A DNA stretch of 64,000 nt. Origin: Streptomyces niveus. GTDB lineage: Bacteria; Actinomycetota; Actinomycetes; Streptomycetales; Streptomycetaceae. The stretch is taken from assembly GCF_001723055.1 (NCBI RefSeq), contig NZ_MDCR01000104.1, positions 1 to 64,000 of the forward strand, written 5' to 3'. The position numbers and the translations under genes are program-made. The notes under the pieces are model-generated. The model did no database searches and was not told the DNA's origin. It was given only the letters and a program-made list of their open reading frames with translations. Below, in pieces: positions 40,206 to 49,898 of the stretch (its first letter is position 1; each line of letters begins with the position of its first letter).

Positions 40206-42581
40206 GTGAGTCTGGAGAGACCGGGACCGATGCCAGCACTGCTCCAACGCCTCCGACAGCGGCTCACCGCCCGGGACCACGGTCTGCTCGTACTGCGTCG
40301 CGCGGGGCGGACCGCGATCGTGATGCCCGGTACGTTCGCCCTCTGCGACCAGGTGATCGGCAATCCGGAGATGGCGCTCTTCGCCGCGTTCGGGTCCTTC
40401 GCCATGCTGATGCTCGTGGGCTTCGGCGGTCCGATGCGTCAGCGGATGCAAGCTCAGGCCTCCCTGGCCGTCGTCAGCTCGCTGTTCGTATGCCTGGGGA
40501 CCCTGGCCTCGCGGGCCGCTTGGCTGGCGTGCCTCGCCATGGCCGTGCTCGGTTTCGGCGTGCTGCTCGCCGGCGCGGTCAGTTCGGTGCTGGCGGGGGC
40601 GAGCACCTCGCTGCTGCTCTCGTTCATCCTGCCGGTCTCGCTGCCGGGGACGGCCTCGGATGTGCCGGATCGGCTGGCGGGGTGGGGGCTGGCAGCGGTT
40701 GTCGGGCTGTTCGCGATCCGGTTGCTGTGGCCCGAGCCCGCCGCCGATCCGTTGCGGGGAAAGGCAGTTGGCGCCTGTCGTGCGCTGGCCGCCCGGCTGC
40801 GCTCCGAGGACGAGGCATCGTCGCCCGACCACCAGCAGATCGTACGTAACGCCCACCGGGCGTTGGACGAGTTGCAGCGGCAGTTCCTGACCACGCCCTA
40901 TCGGCCGACCGGGCTGAGCGCGTCGGATCGCGCCGTGGTCCGGCTGGTCGACGAGCTGAACTGGGCGAGAAGGGTCATCGTGCATTCCCTGCCGATCCCC
41001 GACGACTCCCCCAACCTGGCCGCCCGCCGCGCGAGGATCGCGGCGGCGAACGTACTCGGACACGGTGCGGATCTCCTCGCGGCGCCGCGTACGAGCCCGG
41101 ACGCGCTGTACACCGCGTCGGCCGAGCTGCGCGCCGCCCTGTTCGCGCTGGAGTGCGACGCCGCCGACGTACTGGCGCCGCTGTCCGGCCGGGGGCCCGG
41201 GAACGGCACCGGAGCGAGCACCGTATCGACGGACGAGACGGACGAGCCGGCCGACCGGCAGGTGACCGAGGTCATCGACGCCCTGGAGCCGAGCTTCCGC
41301 GCCCATGAACTGGCCTTCGTCGTCGGCGCGATCGGCGACAACATCGACGCCGCCGCCCGCGCCGAGCGCCGCACCTGGCTGCAGCGACTCCTCGGCAGAC
41401 AGGCCACCGGGCTGCCGGGGACGTTGTCCGCGGCGCAGGAGCGGGTGTCCGCGCACGTGGATCCGCACTCGGTGTGGCTGCACAACAGCGTGCGCGGCGC
41501 CGTAGGGCTGGCACTGGCCGTACTGGTGGCGAATCTGACCGATGTCCAGCATGCCTTCTGGGTCGTGGTCGGCGCGTTGTCGGTACTGCGCTCGAACGCG
41601 CTCAGCACCGGGCAGAACGCACTGCGCGCGGTGCTCGGCACCTTGGCCGGCTTCGCGATCGGGGCGCTCCTGCTGCTGCCGATCGGCAGTGACACCACGC
41701 CGCTGTGGTTCCTGCTCCCCGTGACGATCCTGGTGGCCGGGGTCGCGCCGGCCGTGATCTCCTTCGCCGCAGGGCAGGCCGCCTTCACCTTGGAGCTTGT
41801 CATCCTGTTCAACATCCTCCAGCCGACAGGCTGGCGGGTCGGGCTCGTACGGATCGAGGACGTCGCCATCGGCTGTGGGGTCAGCCTGGTGGTGGGCCTG
41901 CTGTTCTGGCCGCGCGGGGCCGGCGCCGCGCTGAACACGGCCCTGTCCCAGGCGTACACCGCCAGCTCCCGCTATCTGGCAGCCGCCGTGGAGTTCGGCA
42001 TGCGGCGCCCCGGCTCCCGCCCGGCCTCGACGGCGGTCGAGGCGAAGCGGCAAGCGGTGCGTGCGGCGTCGGCCGCGCGCCGGATGGACGACGCGTTCCG
42101 CCAGTATCTGACCGAGCGCGGCGCCAAGACGACACCGCTGGCCGAATTCGCGATGCTCATCGGCGGAGTGATCGGGCTACGGCTCGCGGCCGACACGGTG
42201 CTGGACCTCTGGGAACGCGACGGCGACCAGGCCTTCGGCGAGGGGAGCGCGGCTCGCCCCACACAGCTCCCGCACGCACAGCTCCGGCACACGCTGCTTC
42301 GTCGTACGTGGCAAGTCACGGACTGGTACGACGACTTCGCCAGGAGCCTCGACGGCGAACGACCGGTGCCGCGTTCGCTGGACCTGGACGCGGACGCCGA
42401 CCGCGCACTGGTCCGCGCGCTGCGCGAGGACCTGCGGGACAAGCACGGGATCGCCTCGGCGACGGCGGTGCGCGTCATCTGGACCGGCGACCATCTCAGC
42501 GCGCTGCGCCGGAATCAGCCGACGCTCGTCCATCCTGTTCTCGCGACTGGGCTCGCACACGGTGAACGGGCCCCGGACTGA
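40206..42581 (+). CDS. FUSC-family integral membrane protein (aromatic acid exporter type)
   Basis: 791 residues with a duplicated membrane design: helices at about 35-190 (e.g. TFALCDQVIGNPEMALFAAFG, split as TFALCDQVIG and NPEMALFAAFG) and again at about 420-560 (LALAVLVANLTDVQHAFWVVV, split as LALAVLVANL and TDVQHAFWVVV), with a soluble helical domain between and a C-terminal soluble tail. This is the fusaric-acid-resistance/aromatic-acid-exporter (FUSC) architecture. Start is GTG 40206 or ATG 40230 (GGAGAG precedes the latter). Substrate unknown. Confidence 0.82.
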   Translation: MSLERPGPMPALLQRLRQRLTARDHGLLVLRRAGRTAIVMPGTFALCDQVIGNPEMALFAAFGSFAMLMLVGFGGPMRQRMQAQASLAVVSSLFVCLGTLASRAAWLACLAMAVLGFGVLLAGAVSSVLAGASTSLLLSFILPVSLPGTASDVPDRLAGWGLAAVVGLFAIRLLWPEPAADPLRGKAVGACRALAARLRSEDEASSPDHQQIVRNAHRALDELQRQFLTTPYRPTGLSASDRAVVRLVDELNWARRVIVHSLPIPDDSPNLAARRARIAAANVLGHGADLLAAPRTSPDALYTASAELRAALFALECDAADVLAPLSGRGPGNGTGASTVSTDETDEPADRQVTEVIDALEPSFRAHELAFVVGAIGDNIDAAARAERRTWLQRLLGRQATGLPGTLSAAQERVSAHVDPHSVWLHNSVRGAVGLALAVLVANLTDVQHAFWVVVGALSVLRSNALSTGQNALRAVLGTLAGFAIGALLLLPIGSDTTPLWFLLPVTILVAGVAPAVISFAAGQAAFTLELVILFNILQPTGWRVGLVRIEDVAIGCGVSLVVGLLFWPRGAGAALNTALSQAYTASSRYLAAAVEFGMRRPGSRPASTAVEAKRQAVRAASAARRMDDAFRQYLTERGAKTTPLAEFAMLIGGVIGLRLAADTVLDLWERDGDQAFGEGSAARPTQLPHAQLRHTLLRRTWQVTDWYDDFARSLDGERPVPRSLDLDADADRALVRALREDLRDKHGIASATAVRVIWTGDHLSALRRNQPTLVHPVLATGLAHGERAPD

Positions 42582-42609
42582 CGGACATTGATGCGGATGG
42601 CGGGCGCGT

Positions 42610-42725
42610 TCACACGTCGCGGTGCCGCACGACGACCGTGGCGAGTACGACCGCGATCAGCGGCCAGATCGCGTACACGGCCCACGAGCCCGGGACGGTG
42701 GCGCTGTACGCGAGGAATGAGGATC
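42610..42725 (-). pseudogene. C-terminal fragment of an ABC-2 permease
   Basis: Reads SSFLAYSATVPGSW then WPLIAVVLATVVVRHRDV before a stop at 42610-42612, the typical last membrane helix of daunorubicin-type ABC-2 permeases in Streptomyces. The rest of the permease is missing. Next to an ATPase fragment of the same transporter type. Confidence 0.65.
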
Positions 42726-42744
42726 CGGTGCTCAGTTCTGGACC

Positions 42745-43108
42745 AGGCGCTTCCATGCCGTGACCGGCGGCATCGCGTGGTTTACGGCGGCGGGCCAGCG
42801 GGCGCACTGCGAGAAGATCGGCGGCAGCGTCAACAAGGTGAAAGCACTGGTGACCTGGCCTGCGTCGATGAGGGCACCGACGTGCCGCAGGCCGCGTGGG
42901 TGGGTGGGTGCGGAAGGGGACGCCGCTGACGGTGGCGGTGCCCGCCGGTGGGCGCGTCCAGGCCGAGGTTCAGACGCAGGGTGGTGGTCTTGCCCGCTCC
43001 GTTGGGGCGGAGGAAACCGGTGACCTGACCCGGTCACACGCTGAAGGGCAGCCGGTCGACGGCGGTCCTGCCGCCGCAGCGCTTGGTGAGTTCGTCGACC
43101 TCGATCAC
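42745..43108 (-). pseudogene. N-terminal fragment of an ABC transporter ATPase
   Basis: Starts at GTG 43108 as VIEVDELTKRCGGRTAVDRL, has an in-frame stop at about 43036-43038 where most relatives have Arg, and continues as [18 protein letters not shown] (Walker A). After a frameshift near 42945 it reads [14 protein letters not shown]. Signature and Walker B are missing. A DrrA-type drug exporter ATPase reduced to its first third. Confidence 0.68.
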
Positions 43109-43269
43109 AGGGTCAACCCTGCGGGGATGGCCCCGTCCGGTCATGTGACCGTGGGTGGCAATCGTGCGGGCGCCTTCGCCGTGGGCGTACGTCCGCGGCC
43201 CGATTCCGCGGGGGCGGCGGCTGGAAAGTCTCGCGGGATGGATGCCATCTCGACCACCTCGTTCCTCGT

Positions 43270-43722
43270 ACGCGTCGGGCGTCGTGATCGCCCTCCTGGC
43301 GACGGCGGCGGCGTGCATGGGTGGGCTGTTGAGCCGCCAGCGCCGCGAGCACGCGGTGGCGCTGCGGTCACAGGAGGTGGCCGAGGCCGTGATCGCCGAA
43401 CGGCTGCGGATCACACGGGAGTTGCACGACATGGTCGCGCACAGCATCGGCATCATCGCCATCCAGGCCGGGGCGGCGAGCCAGGTCATCCGGACCCGGC
43501 CCACGGCGGACGCGGGGATGCGGGTGGATGTGCGCCGCAGTGGAGGAGCGGGCGCTGCCGGCCGACGTCGACCTGTCCGCCGCCTTCCGTATCGTTCAGG
43601 ACGCGCTGACCAACGTGGTATGCCGCGACTTCAGCGCCGGGCCGCGTCCCGAGGGCGGTTTCCGGGTGACGGCCCGGCTGCCTCTGCCCGAACCCGCCGG
43701 AGTTCCGGTGGAAGCACGATGA
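43270..43722 (+). pseudogene. Internally deleted NarL-type sensor kinase
   Basis: A membrane helix (VVIALLATAAACMGGLL) and a HisKA_3 H-box (RITRELHDMVAHSIGIIAI) are followed, after a jump, by a short ATPase-domain piece (ADVDLSAAFRIVQDALTNV) and the C-terminal end RVTARLPLPEP. Most of the ATPase domain and the first helices are missing and frames change. Its stop overlaps the regulator start (ATGA), so the original operon order is preserved. Confidence 0.68.
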
Positions 43723-44075
43723 CCGACGGTCCCGTACGTGTCGTACTCGCCGACGACCAGCCACTGGTGCGGTCCGGCCTGCGCCTGGTGATGGCCGGTC
43801 CGATCACCCCGACCTGGAGGTGGTCGGCGAAGCCGCAATCAGCCCCGACGTCGTGGTGATGGACATCCGGATGCCCGGCATACGGCGCGCTGCGGGCCGG
43901 AGCTAGCGGCTTCGTGGTCAAGGACATGGCGCTGAACGACATCCTCGCGGCGATGCGTTGCTCGCGCCGGGGATCACGCGCCGGCTGATCGCCGACTTTG
44001 CCGGGCGGCCTCCGCAGCACTCCCTGCGGCCGGTCGCGGGCATCACCGAGCGGGACCGGGGCCAACTCGTGATCA
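43719..44075 (+). pseudogene. Fragmented NarL-type response regulator
   Basis: Starts MTDGPVRVVLADDQPLVRSGL as a normal receiver, then in other frames DVVVMDIRMPG (phosphoacceptor strand), GASGFVVKDMALNDILAAM (the alpha-5 region with its Lys) and LLAPGITRRLIADFA. The DNA-binding domain is not present. Several deletions and frameshifts; non-functional. Confidence 0.65.
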
Positions 44076-44176
44076 CCCCGTACGAGACGGGGCTTGTCCC
44101 GCTGCCCGGCTCACCTCCTGCGACCAGGCTCGGTTTCGTACCCGCCCGGCCAGGAACGCGAGCCCGTACAGCAGGC

Positions 44177-44749
44177 TCAGCCAGCCGTCCGGGTCGGTGG
44201 CGCGACCGCCTCACGCAGTTCGGCGGCGGTCTGGGCGACGAGATCGGAGAGCGTCGCGTCCGGGTCGGCCAGCCAGCGGGACGTGGCGCGCCGGGAGACC
44301 GCAATCGCCACGTCGATGATGAAGCGCGCTTTTCCGGGCTCGACGCCGCGGTGATCGAGCGCCCCTACCAGCGCTTCGGCGATGTCGGCGAGCTTGATCA
44401 GGTCGCGCTCGGCCAGCGCCGGGCTGGCGGCGATCACCTTGACGCGGCGCAGCAGGAACTCGCGCGATTGAAAGACCTCGTCGGCCGTTCCCAGCGCGTT
44501 GAGCAGCGCCTCGATCGGTGTGAGGCCGGGGTCGGCCGCCTCGACGCCGGCGGCAAGGTGGGCTTCGAGTTCGTTGCCGGCGAAGAGGACTTCCCGCTTG
44601 TCGGGGAAGTAGCGGTAGAAGGAGCGCTCGGTCAGGCCCGCAGTGCGCGCGATCTGCGCGACCGTGGTGCGCTCGAACCCCTGCGTCTCGAAGAGTTCGA
44701 GCGCCGCGCGCTCGAGCCGCCCCTGTGCGTCTGACTCCCATCTCGGCAT
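44177..44749 (-). CDS. TetR-family transcriptional regulator
   Basis: 190 residues starting MPRWESDAQGRLERAALELF. The helix-turn-helix is TTVAQIARTAGLTERSFYRYF (written as TTVAQIARTAG and LTERSFYRYFPDK). A helical C-terminal domain follows. An alternative ATG four codons upstream (44761) overlaps the first operator copy. It is divergent from an MDR-type oxidoreductase, with two copies of the same operator between the genes, which it probably represses together with itself. Confidence 0.93.
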   Translation of the reverse strand: MPRWESDAQGRLERAALELFETQGFERTTVAQIARTAGLTERSFYRYFPDKREVLFAGNELEAHLAAGVEAADPGLTPIEALLNALGTADEVFQSREFLLRRVKVIAASPALAERDLIKLADIAEALVGALDHRGVEPGKARFIIDVAIAVSRRATSRWLADPDATLSDLVAQTAAELREAVAPPTRTAG

Positions 44750-44761
44750 GCCCACCAGCAT

Positions 44762-44818
44762 ATGACAGCAGAGGCTGTCGTCATGGCGTTAGGATCGATG
44801 ACAACAGATGCTGTCATC
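44762..44818. promoter_or_regulatory. Tandem TetR operators in a divergent promoter
   Basis: Two copies of the pattern ATGACA-8-TGTC(A/G)T: 44762-44781 (one mismatch) and 44797-44818 (GATGACA-8-TGTCATC, perfect), about 36 bases centre to centre. They fill the gap between the TetR gene and the oxidoreductase gene. Confidence 0.75.
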
Positions 44819-44832
44819 ACTTGGAGATCGTC

Positions 44833-45786
44833 ATGAAGGCTCTTCAGTTCGACCGGTTCGGATCCCCGGACGTGATCGTGCTCCGCGAGGTCCCGAAGCC
44901 GGAGCCGGGACCCGGCCAGATCCGGATAGCCGTGCGGGCGTGCGGACTGACGCCGGGCGACTGGGCGGTGGTCGACGGCCTGCTCGCCGACCAGTTGCCG
45001 CCGCTGCCGCGCGGGCTCGGCACCGAGGTCGCGGGCACCGTCGACGCGCTCGGCGATGGCGTCATCGGCGTCGAGATCGGCGACCGCGTGTTCGGCCCGG
45101 CGGCCTTCGACGGCCCGACGGCCGGGGCGGCCGAGTATGCGCTGATGGCGGTCTGGGCCCACGTTCCCGCGGGCGTCACCGCCGAACAGGCCGCCGCGCT
45201 GCCGATGGCGGCCGAGACGGCATGGCACGCGCTCGACGACCTCGGCGTCCAGCCGGGCGAGCTGCTGCTCGTCCACGGCGCGGGCTCCACCGTGGGTGAG
45301 GCGGCGGTGCGCCTGGCGCTGCACCGGGGTGTCCAGGTGATCGCCACCGCCGGGCCGACGCGGGCCGCAGCCCTGGAAGAGCTCGGCGCCCTGGTGACCG
45401 GCTACGGCGACGGCATGGCCGAACGCGTCGCCGCACTGGCCGGGGCCCGCGTCGACCGCGCCCTGGACACGGCCCCGACCGGCGGCCGGATCGACCGCGC
45501 CGACCAGGCCAGCCCGGGCGGCGGCTCGCTGCCGACCCTGATAGAGCTGACCGGGGACCCCGACCGCGTCCTCACCGTCTCGGACTTCGCCGCCGCGGCC
45601 GAGCTGGGCACCCGGATCACCCAGATCGAGATGCGCTACGACCGGATGGGCGAGTTCGCCCGGCTGGCGGGCGAAGGCGTTCTCGCCGTATCGGTGGCCC
45701 GCACGTACACGCTCGACCAGATCCAGGAGGCGGCCGAACTCAGCCAGTCCCGTCGGCCCGGCGGCAAGCTCATGCTCGTCCTGTGA
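44833..45786 (+). CDS. MDR-family quinone oxidoreductase-like protein
   Basis: 317-residue medium-chain dehydrogenase/reductase. The N-terminal GroES-like domain (MKALQFDRFGSPDVIVL) and Rossmann domain with LVHGAGSTVGEAAVRLA as the NADPH site fit quinone oxidoreductases. Zinc-ligand Cys residues are absent. It has ATG at 44833 and is divergent from a TetR gene with tandem operators, consistent with induction by an electrophilic substrate. Substrate is unknown. Confidence 0.9.
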   Translation: MKALQFDRFGSPDVIVLREVPKPEPGPGQIRIAVRACGLTPGDWAVVDGLLADQLPPLPRGLGTEVAGTVDALGDGVIGVEIGDRVFGPAAFDGPTAGAAEYALMAVWAHVPAGVTAEQAAALPMAAETAWHALDDLGVQPGELLLVHGAGSTVGEAAVRLALHRGVQVIATAGPTRAAALEELGALVTGYGDGMAERVAALAGARVDRALDTAPTGGRIDRADQASPGGGSLPTLIELTGDPDRVLTVSDFAAAAELGTRITQIEMRYDRMGEFARLAGEGVLAVSVARTYTLDQIQEAAELSQSRRPGGKLMLVL

Positions 45787-45934
45787 TCAGGCGGTCAGCG
45801 GAAGGAAAAGCGGCGGGCGCCCAGGTCATCTTGTCCTGGTGCGGCTGTCGTTGACGTGGTGGACGGCCCAAGCGGCTGCCGGCGACGGCCCCGGCACACA
45901 GACCGTCGCGATCCACGGCGCGTCTTCCTCCGGA

Positions 45935-45957
45935 CCGGCCGCCCACCCGGCGGCCGG
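45935..45957. terminator. Hairpin between convergent genes
   Basis: CCGGCCGCC and GGCGGCCGG form a perfect 9-base stem around a 5-base loop, between the ends of the oxidoreductase and the amidohydrolase genes. Confidence 0.5.
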
Positions 45958-45992
45958 CTCCACTCGTCGGTGAAGCCGCCACCGCAGGACTG

Positions 45993-47582
45993 TCAGGGGT
46001 GTCCGCCGCAGCCGCAGCCCGTCATCGTGGCGCCCTCCTGCGGTGGCGAGGTCTGGGCGGCGGCCTCTTCCACCGCCGCGAGAAGCCGGCGGCGTTCCTC
46101 CGGCGGGATCCACCTGCCGTCGACGACCACGCCGTGGATGCGGCGGGTGTTGCGGATGTCACGCAGCGGGTCCGCGTCCAGGACGAGCAGGTCGGCGGCC
46201 TGTCCGCGGGCCACGGTACCGACGGCGGGCAGACCGAGAGTGCGGGCCGCGTCCCGCGTGGCCGTACGCAGGGCCTCGGCCGGGGTGAGGCCGGCCGCCA
46301 CGAGCAGTGCCAGCTCGTCGTGGAGGGCGAAGCCCGGGACGAGGTATCCCGTGCCGGTGTCGGTGCCCGCCGCCAGCCGCACACCCGCGCCGTGCAACTC
46401 GCCCACCAGCCGGAGCCGGTGCGCGAAGATCTGCCGGATCTGCCGGTCCTGCTCGGGGGTGCGCCCACCGGTCAGGGCCGCCAGTTGGTCCGGCCAGCTC
46501 TCCACCTGCCAGGCGGGCAGGTACTTCCACTCCTCGGCCCGGGACGGAACATCGTCGGGCAGCTCCAGTGTGCGGTGCACGCTGAGCGTGGGGACGACCG
46601 CCGTCCCGTTGGCCGCCAGGTTCCGGAAGAGGGCGTCCGCCCGGTCCCTGTCGTAGCCGCGCACGGCCCGCCATTCGAGGGGATGCACCTGCTGGAACCA
46701 ACTGTGGTAGCGGGACAGGCTGCTGGGGTCGCGCGGGTCGATCCTTACGGCGGCCAGGCGGCGCCGTATCTCCTTCTCGTGCCGTGACGTCGCCAGGAGC
46801 AGCGCGTGCAGGTGCTCGATGGTGCGGTGGCCGGTGGCGCTCGCCTCCCCGATCCGTACGGTGTCGGGGCAGTGCCCGAGGTGCGGAATGCCCTGGCGCC
46901 GCGCCTCGTCCGCGATGGCGAAGTAGGCCTCGCGGGACAGGCGGGAGTACACCTTGACGAAGTCCGCGCCCTCGCGCTTGACCCGCCGTACGGCGCGCCG
47001 GGCCTCGGCCGCGTCGCGCACCTCGATGGTCGGGCCCACGTCGGCCGCCCACAGTGAGGGCGTGCCGTCGACGATGGGGCTGCCGACCACCCAACGGGGG
47101 CCGAGCAGCGCACCGTTGCGGATCTTCTCGCGCCACTCGTGGTGGATCGCCTGGCCCCGCATCTCCCGGACCGTGGTGACGCCGGCGAGGGCGTACAGCG
47201 GCGGGACCACTGACTCCGGGCCGTCGCTGTGGGTGTGCGCCTCGATCAGTCCCGGGGTCAGGTACTTGCCGGTCAGGTCGACCGTACGGGTGCCCGGGCG
47301 GAGCCGCGTGCGTGCGCTCGGGGCGAGTCCGGTGATGCGGCCGTCCTCCACGACGACCGTCATGTCGGGGGCCGGGGGTGCTCCCGATCCGTCGATCACC
47401 GTGACGTGGGTGAGCGCCAACGGGCCTGTGTCGGCACCGTTTCGGGCCGCCGGACCGGCCGCGCGTGCCGTACCGGCGGACGCCGCCGTGCTCGTCAGTG
47501 CCGTACCCGTCACGGCCGCAGCCCCGGCCAGGAACCCTCGTCGAGCCATGCCGCGCTGTGCCCCAACTGCTGCTTCGGACAT
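45993..47582 (-). CDS. Tat-exported amidohydrolase
   Basis: 529 residues. The N-terminus has a twin-arginine signal (MARRGFLAGAAAV) after a short leader; start ATG 47582 follows GGAGGGGGAAA. The metallo-hydrolase domain shows the HxH ligands in LIEAHTHSDG, a KVYS segment that may hold the carbamylated Lys, further His in LGHCPDTV and TIEHLHAL, and the catalytic Asp in AAGTDTGTG. The C-terminal tail ends in a Cys/Gly-rich CGCGGHP. It resembles imidazolonepropionase-like or prolidase-type secreted hydrolases. Substrate unknown. Confidence 0.88.
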   Translation of the reverse strand: MSEAAVGAQRGMARRGFLAGAAAVTGTALTSTAASAGTARAAGPAARNGADTGPLALTHVTVIDGSGAPPAPDMTVVVEDGRITGLAPSARTRLRPGTRTVDLTGKYLTPGLIEAHTHSDGPESVVPPLYALAGVTTVREMRGQAIHHEWREKIRNGALLGPRWVVGSPIVDGTPSLWAADVGPTIEVRDAAEARRAVRRVKREGADFVKVYSRLSREAYFAIADEARRQGIPHLGHCPDTVRIGEASATGHRTIEHLHALLLATSRHEKEIRRRLAAVRIDPRDPSSLSRYHSWFQQVHPLEWRAVRGYDRDRADALFRNLAANGTAVVPTLSVHRTLELPDDVPSRAEEWKYLPAWQVESWPDQLAALTGGRTPEQDRQIRQIFAHRLRLVGELHGAGVRLAAGTDTGTGYLVPGFALHDELALLVAAGLTPAEALRTATRDAARTLGLPAVGTVARGQAADLLVLDADPLRDIRNTRRIHGVVVDGRWIPPEERRRLLAAVEEAAAQTSPPQEGATMTGCGCGGHP

Positions 47583-48007
47583 GCTGTTTCCCCCTCCAGC
47601 TTGTGAATCCGTCGGCCGCCTCCGCCGACACCCACGACTCTGGCGGACGCGGGGCGACAGGACAGTGCGGCCAGCCAGTGCGTATAGGGGTGTTGCTGGG
47701 ACCACCGGGGGCCGTCCCCGGCGCATGATCACGTCGCGTCGCGCCCCCGAGAGGCCCCTTCTCCGAGACCTCCGCGCCGTCCCGCGCTTCCGCCAGGAAC
47801 GTGGCGCCCAGCCGAAGAGGACCTGCGGTGCTCCGCGCGGCCCGGCGCCCGCGCTCCTGGCCACAGCACTCGGAACAACCACCCGGACGGAGCGCCCGAC
47901 GAACCGGTCGAGGGGTCCCGGGACGCATACCGTGACTTCCTGATCTTCACCGCCCGTCCGTGAGGCTGACGGCGAATCGACCAACACGAGAGCCAGGGAG
48001 ACGTGAA
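47583..48007. other. Intergenic region between divergent genes
   Basis: About 425 bases between the amidohydrolase and GMC oxidoreductase starts. Short open frames on both strands lack any recognisable domain. AGGGAG before the GMC start is the only signal noted. Confidence 0.45.
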
Positions 48008-49540
48008 GTGTCCAGTTCGTCCAGCGAAGAGGCAGGCCAGCAGCCCGACGTGCTCATCGTGGGTGGCGGATCCGCCGGAGCGGTGCTCGCCGCGCGGTTG
48101 AGCGAGGACCCGCAGCGGCGGGTGCTGCTGCTTGAGGCCGGACCGGCCTATCCGCCCGACGGGTACCCGGACAAGGTCGCCGACAGCGACGCCGTCGGGG
48201 GCCTCACCGGGCATGACTGGGGCTACATGACCGAGCCCGGCGTCATCGGCCGCCCCGTCGCCGCCTTCCGCGGCAAGGTGCTCGGCGGGAGTTCCGCGGT
48301 CAACGGCGGGGCCGCGGTGCGGGCCCTGCCCGCGGACTTCGCCCGGTGGGCCGAGCGGGGGCTCAGGGGCTGGGCGTTCGATGAGGTGCTCCCCGACTAC
48401 CGCACCCTGGAGAACACCCCCAGCGGCGAGGACCACTGGCACGGGCGAAGCGGGCCGCAACCGGTGCGCCAGCTCAGTTTCGAGGACCTGACCCCCGTTC
48501 AGCAGGCCTTCATCGACGCGGCTGCGGCCAACGGGATCGTGAAGACAAGCGACCTGAACGGCCCGTCACCGGCGGGCGCCGCCGCGTTCACGAAGAACGT
48601 CGTGGACGGTATCCGCGTCAACACCGGCATGGCGTACCTCGACGGTGCCGTACGCCGGCGGCCCAACCTGGAGATCCGCGGTGACGTTCTGGTCGACCGC
48701 GTCGTCTTCTCCGGATCGCGGGCGACGGGCGTGGCACTCGCGGACGGCACCATCGGGCAGGCGGCCGAGGTGGTGCTCTCGGCCGGCACCTACGGCAGCG
48801 CCGCCATCCTGCTGCGTTCCGGCGTCGGGCCTTCGGGGGACCTGCAAGCCCTGGAGATCCCGGTCGTGGCGGATCTGCCCGTCGGCCGGCACCTGGTCGA
48901 CCAACTCTTCTACTACATCGCGTACGCAGCCCGCCCGGACCTGATCGGAGCGGTCACCCCGGCGGTCGGTTCAATCGTGTGGACCGCCAGCTCGCACGCC
49001 GAACCGGGCGAGCTGGACCTCCACCTCATCGCGCAGCACACGTTCGATCCGTCTCAGAGCCCGACCGGCGCCGGATTCGTGATCGCGGTCGGCATGATGC
49101 ACCCGAGTTCGATCGGATCGCTGACGCTGGCCGGGCGTGATCCGGACCTGGCCCCGCGCATCGATCTCAACATGCTCGCCACCGCCGAAGATCGAGCGCG
49201 GCTGATCGAGGGCATCCGACTGGCCCGGCGTATCGCCACCACCTCGCCGCTGGTCGAGATCATCGACAGTGAGCTGAGCCCCGGCGCGACGGCGACGAGC
49301 GACGCCGATCTCGAAGCCGCGGTGAGCGCCACGATCGAGTCGTACGGACACCCGATCGCCAGCGCCCCGATGGGAGCCGACGACGACTCGCGTGCGGTCG
49401 TGGACCGGCTCGGCAATGTCCGCGGACTCACCGGACTTCGCGTCGTGGACGCCTCGATCCTTCCGGACCCGATCAGCGCGGCGCCCAACCTCACGGTGAT
49501 CATGGCTGCCGAGCACATCGCCCGGCTGGCGTACCGGTAA
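48008..49540 (+). CDS. GMC-family flavin oxidoreductase
   Basis: 510 residues. FAD-binding motif DVLIVGGGSAGAVLAARLSE begins at about residue 14 (read as DVLIVGGGSAGA, VLAARLSE). GMC signature GKVLGGSSAVNG follows, and the C-terminus has the active-site region SYGHPIASAPMG and VVDASILPDPISAAPN. This fits choline/alcohol dehydrogenases and related oxidases. GTG 48008 is preceded by AGGGAG at the right distance. It is divergent from the amidohydrolase gene. Substrate is an alcohol of unknown type. Confidence 0.9.
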   Translation: MSSSSSEEAGQQPDVLIVGGGSAGAVLAARLSEDPQRRVLLLEAGPAYPPDGYPDKVADSDAVGGLTGHDWGYMTEPGVIGRPVAAFRGKVLGGSSAVNGGAAVRALPADFARWAERGLRGWAFDEVLPDYRTLENTPSGEDHWHGRSGPQPVRQLSFEDLTPVQQAFIDAAAANGIVKTSDLNGPSPAGAAAFTKNVVDGIRVNTGMAYLDGAVRRRPNLEIRGDVLVDRVVFSGSRATGVALADGTIGQAAEVVLSAGTYGSAAILLRSGVGPSGDLQALEIPVVADLPVGRHLVDQLFYYIAYAARPDLIGAVTPAVGSIVWTASSHAEPGELDLHLIAQHTFDPSQSPTGAGFVIAVGMMHPSSIGSLTLAGRDPDLAPRIDLNMLATAEDRARLIEGIRLARRIATTSPLVEIIDSELSPGATATSDADLEAAVSATIESYGHPIASAPMGADDDSRAVVDRLGNVRGLTGLRVVDASILPDPISAAPNLTVIMAAEHIARLAYR

Positions 49541-49623
49541 GGGCGGACGGCCGACGCCGAGGGCATCCACCGGGTGACGACGGCGCGCCCGTTACGACGT
49601 GACCGCAGCGTCCTCCCCGTCGG

Positions 49624-49745
49624 TCACCGCAGCGGAGGATGGCGCTCCCGCGCGTCCGGCGCGCAGCCCCGCAGGATGAACGCGATCACATCATCCAGTC
49701 CGCCTTCCGCCGCCTCCGGGGCTCGGTGGCGGCCAGGGCGGCGTA
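49624..49745 (-). pseudogene. C-terminal tail of a TetR-type regulator
   Basis: About 35 residues, APEAAEGGLDDVIAFILRGCA then a stop at 49624-49626, match the extreme C-terminus of Streptomyces TetR proteins (the DHVIAFVLRGC-type end). No helix-turn-helix is present upstream. Likely a leftover of a deleted regulator. Confidence 0.5.
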
Positions 49746-49898
49746 ATCGTGAAGTGTCCACTTCGACGAACCCGAACCTCACCGGCGAGTACGCCCCGAG
49801 GAAGGCGTACGACCAGTCCGACGGCGGCGCTCTGAGTCGCCTCGTCGTGCGGATCGTTGCACCCGACCCCGGTCGGGGGCACCGGCGGTGCCTGAGTG

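Noticed and set aside
40158..42053. Long minus-strand open frame opposite the FUSC-type gene
   Set aside because: Gln/Arg/Gly-rich shadow of a membrane protein gene; no domain.
47729..48460. Minus-strand open frame across the GMC oxidoreductase start
   Set aside because: It is antisense to the FAD-binding region of the GMC gene and lacks recognisable features.
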